A stretch of DNA of 5,994 nucleotides from Streptococcaceae bacterium (GTDB lineage: Bacteria; Bacillota; Bacilli; Lactobacillales; Streptococcaceae): contig WREM01000075.1 in the NCBI GenBank assembly GCA_009779335.1, positions 1-5,994 of the forward strand. The letters run 5' to 3'. Made by a program: the position numbers and the translations under genes. The notes beneath the pieces were generated by a model. It did no database searches and had not been told where the DNA came from. It saw only the letters and a program-made list of their open reading frames with translations. Below, one piece after another: positions 5,736 to 5,994 of this stretch (within the stretch, counting starts at the first letter, position 1; the number at the start of each line of letters is the position of its first letter).

Positions 5736-5931
5736 ATAAAAGGGGCAGAAAAGGGGCGAAATAAAAATGACAAATTAAGAAAAACTTTGTTCACTTTAAA
5801 ATCTTTTTATTTATCAAATAAAGTAAAAAAGTATGATAGAAATAAAAAATTGGATAGACATTTAACTAGTGGAAATCCTATATTTTTAAGAATTTATAGC
5901 AAATAGAAAATTAGAAGCATAGACGAAAAAA
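5736..5931. other. A+T-rich spacer, no convincing gene
   Basis: About 200 bases of markedly A+T-rich DNA. It contains a tandem AAAAGGGGC repeat (5738-5746 and 5749-5757, 11-nt period) and an imperfect A+T hairpin (about 5803-5831). A lysine-rich + strand reading frame runs to the TAG at 5904-5906 and would read KGAEKGRNKNDKL and end FLRIYSK. Its only start, a TTG at 5724, lies inside the yebC terminator and has no SD, so I do not call it a gene. It could be a decayed coding remnant. Nothing on the other strand is better. Confidence 0.5.
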
Positions 5932-5940
5932 TGGTATAAT
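5932..5940 (+). promoter_or_regulatory. Extended -10 promoter of the last gene
   Basis: TGG plus TATAAT (5935-5940) sits 28 nt before an ATG with a strong SD. The -35 region is weak; TTAGAA at 5911-5916 gives an 18-nt spacer but matches the consensus at only three positions. Transcription would start near 5947, just ahead of the SD, leaving a short leader. Confidence 0.75.
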
Positions 5941-5967
5941 AGAAATGTATAAAAGGAGGACATTGCT

Positions 5968-5994
5968 ATGACATTGGACGTTAATAAAGAAGAG
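5968..5994 (+). CDS. Start of unidentified gene, cut by window edge
   Basis: Nine codons are visible (MTLDVNKEE), too few to identify the product. The call rests on a strong AAAAGGAGGA SD (5951-5960), with 8 nt between its GGAGG core and the ATG, and on the extended -10 promoter just upstream. The frame is open to the window edge. The separation from yebC by a terminator and its own promoter indicates an independent transcription unit. Confidence 0.7.

Noticed and set aside
5945..5971. Eight-codon upstream frame (ATG 5945) ending over the start codon of the last gene
   Set aside because: Transcription from the -10 at 5935-5940 should start at about 5947, so this ATG is probably not on the mRNA, and it has no SD.

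Overview
The window looks like chromosomal housekeeping DNA from a low-G+C Firmicute, most likely Streptococcaceae (Streptococcus or a close relative). Three things point there: the NadD N-terminus (MSIELLTPFTKVQLE, a streptococcal-type extension before the nucleotide-binding loop), a YebC of the MGRKWANI (YeeI-like) type, and the gene order yhbY-nadD-yqeK-rsfS-methyltransferase-tmcAL. The species assignment rests on recall of family sequences, not on a search. All genes are on the + strand, and I see no insertion sequence, CRISPR array, tRNA or rRNA.

Layout. Positions 2-2504 hold a tightly packed block: the 3' part of hflX, then yhbY, nadD and yqeK, with gaps of 14 and 1 nt and one 8-nt overlap. 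A strong extended -10 promoter embedded in the end of yqeK starts a second unit, rsfS (TTG start). rsfS is closed by a short intrinsic terminator whose U-tract directly abuts the Shine-Dalgarno (SD) sequence of the next gene, a YqeM-like SAM methyltransferase. That gene overlaps tmcAL by 13 nt. A third promoter at the very end of tmcAL drives yebC, followed by a clear terminator (5704-5735). After about 200 nt of A+T-rich DNA with no convincing gene, a fourth transcription unit begins: a promoter, a strong SD and the first nine codons of an unidentified gene.

Common theme. Most products act on ribosomes or translation: HflX (ribosome splitting GTPase), YhbY (50S-associated RNA-binding protein), RsfS (ribosome silencing), TmcAL (tRNA-Met wobble acetylation) and YebC (YebC2-like translation factor). 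NadD (NAD synthesis) and YqeK (Ap4A hydrolase) add nucleotide metabolism.

Most notable. The yebC leader separates the only good SD (4801-4806) from the yebC ATG (4970) by 163 nt. That interval can fold into two hairpins, one about 100 nt long, closed by a 5-bp helix that would bring the SD and start codon together. Alternative pairings could instead cover the start codon. I know of no described yebC leader of this kind, so it is the best candidate here for an undescribed regulatory RNA, or for a small structured element inserted between SD and start. Second is a NadD that has lost two conserved family motifs while staying in frame. Third is the placement of hflX where yqeH usually stands.
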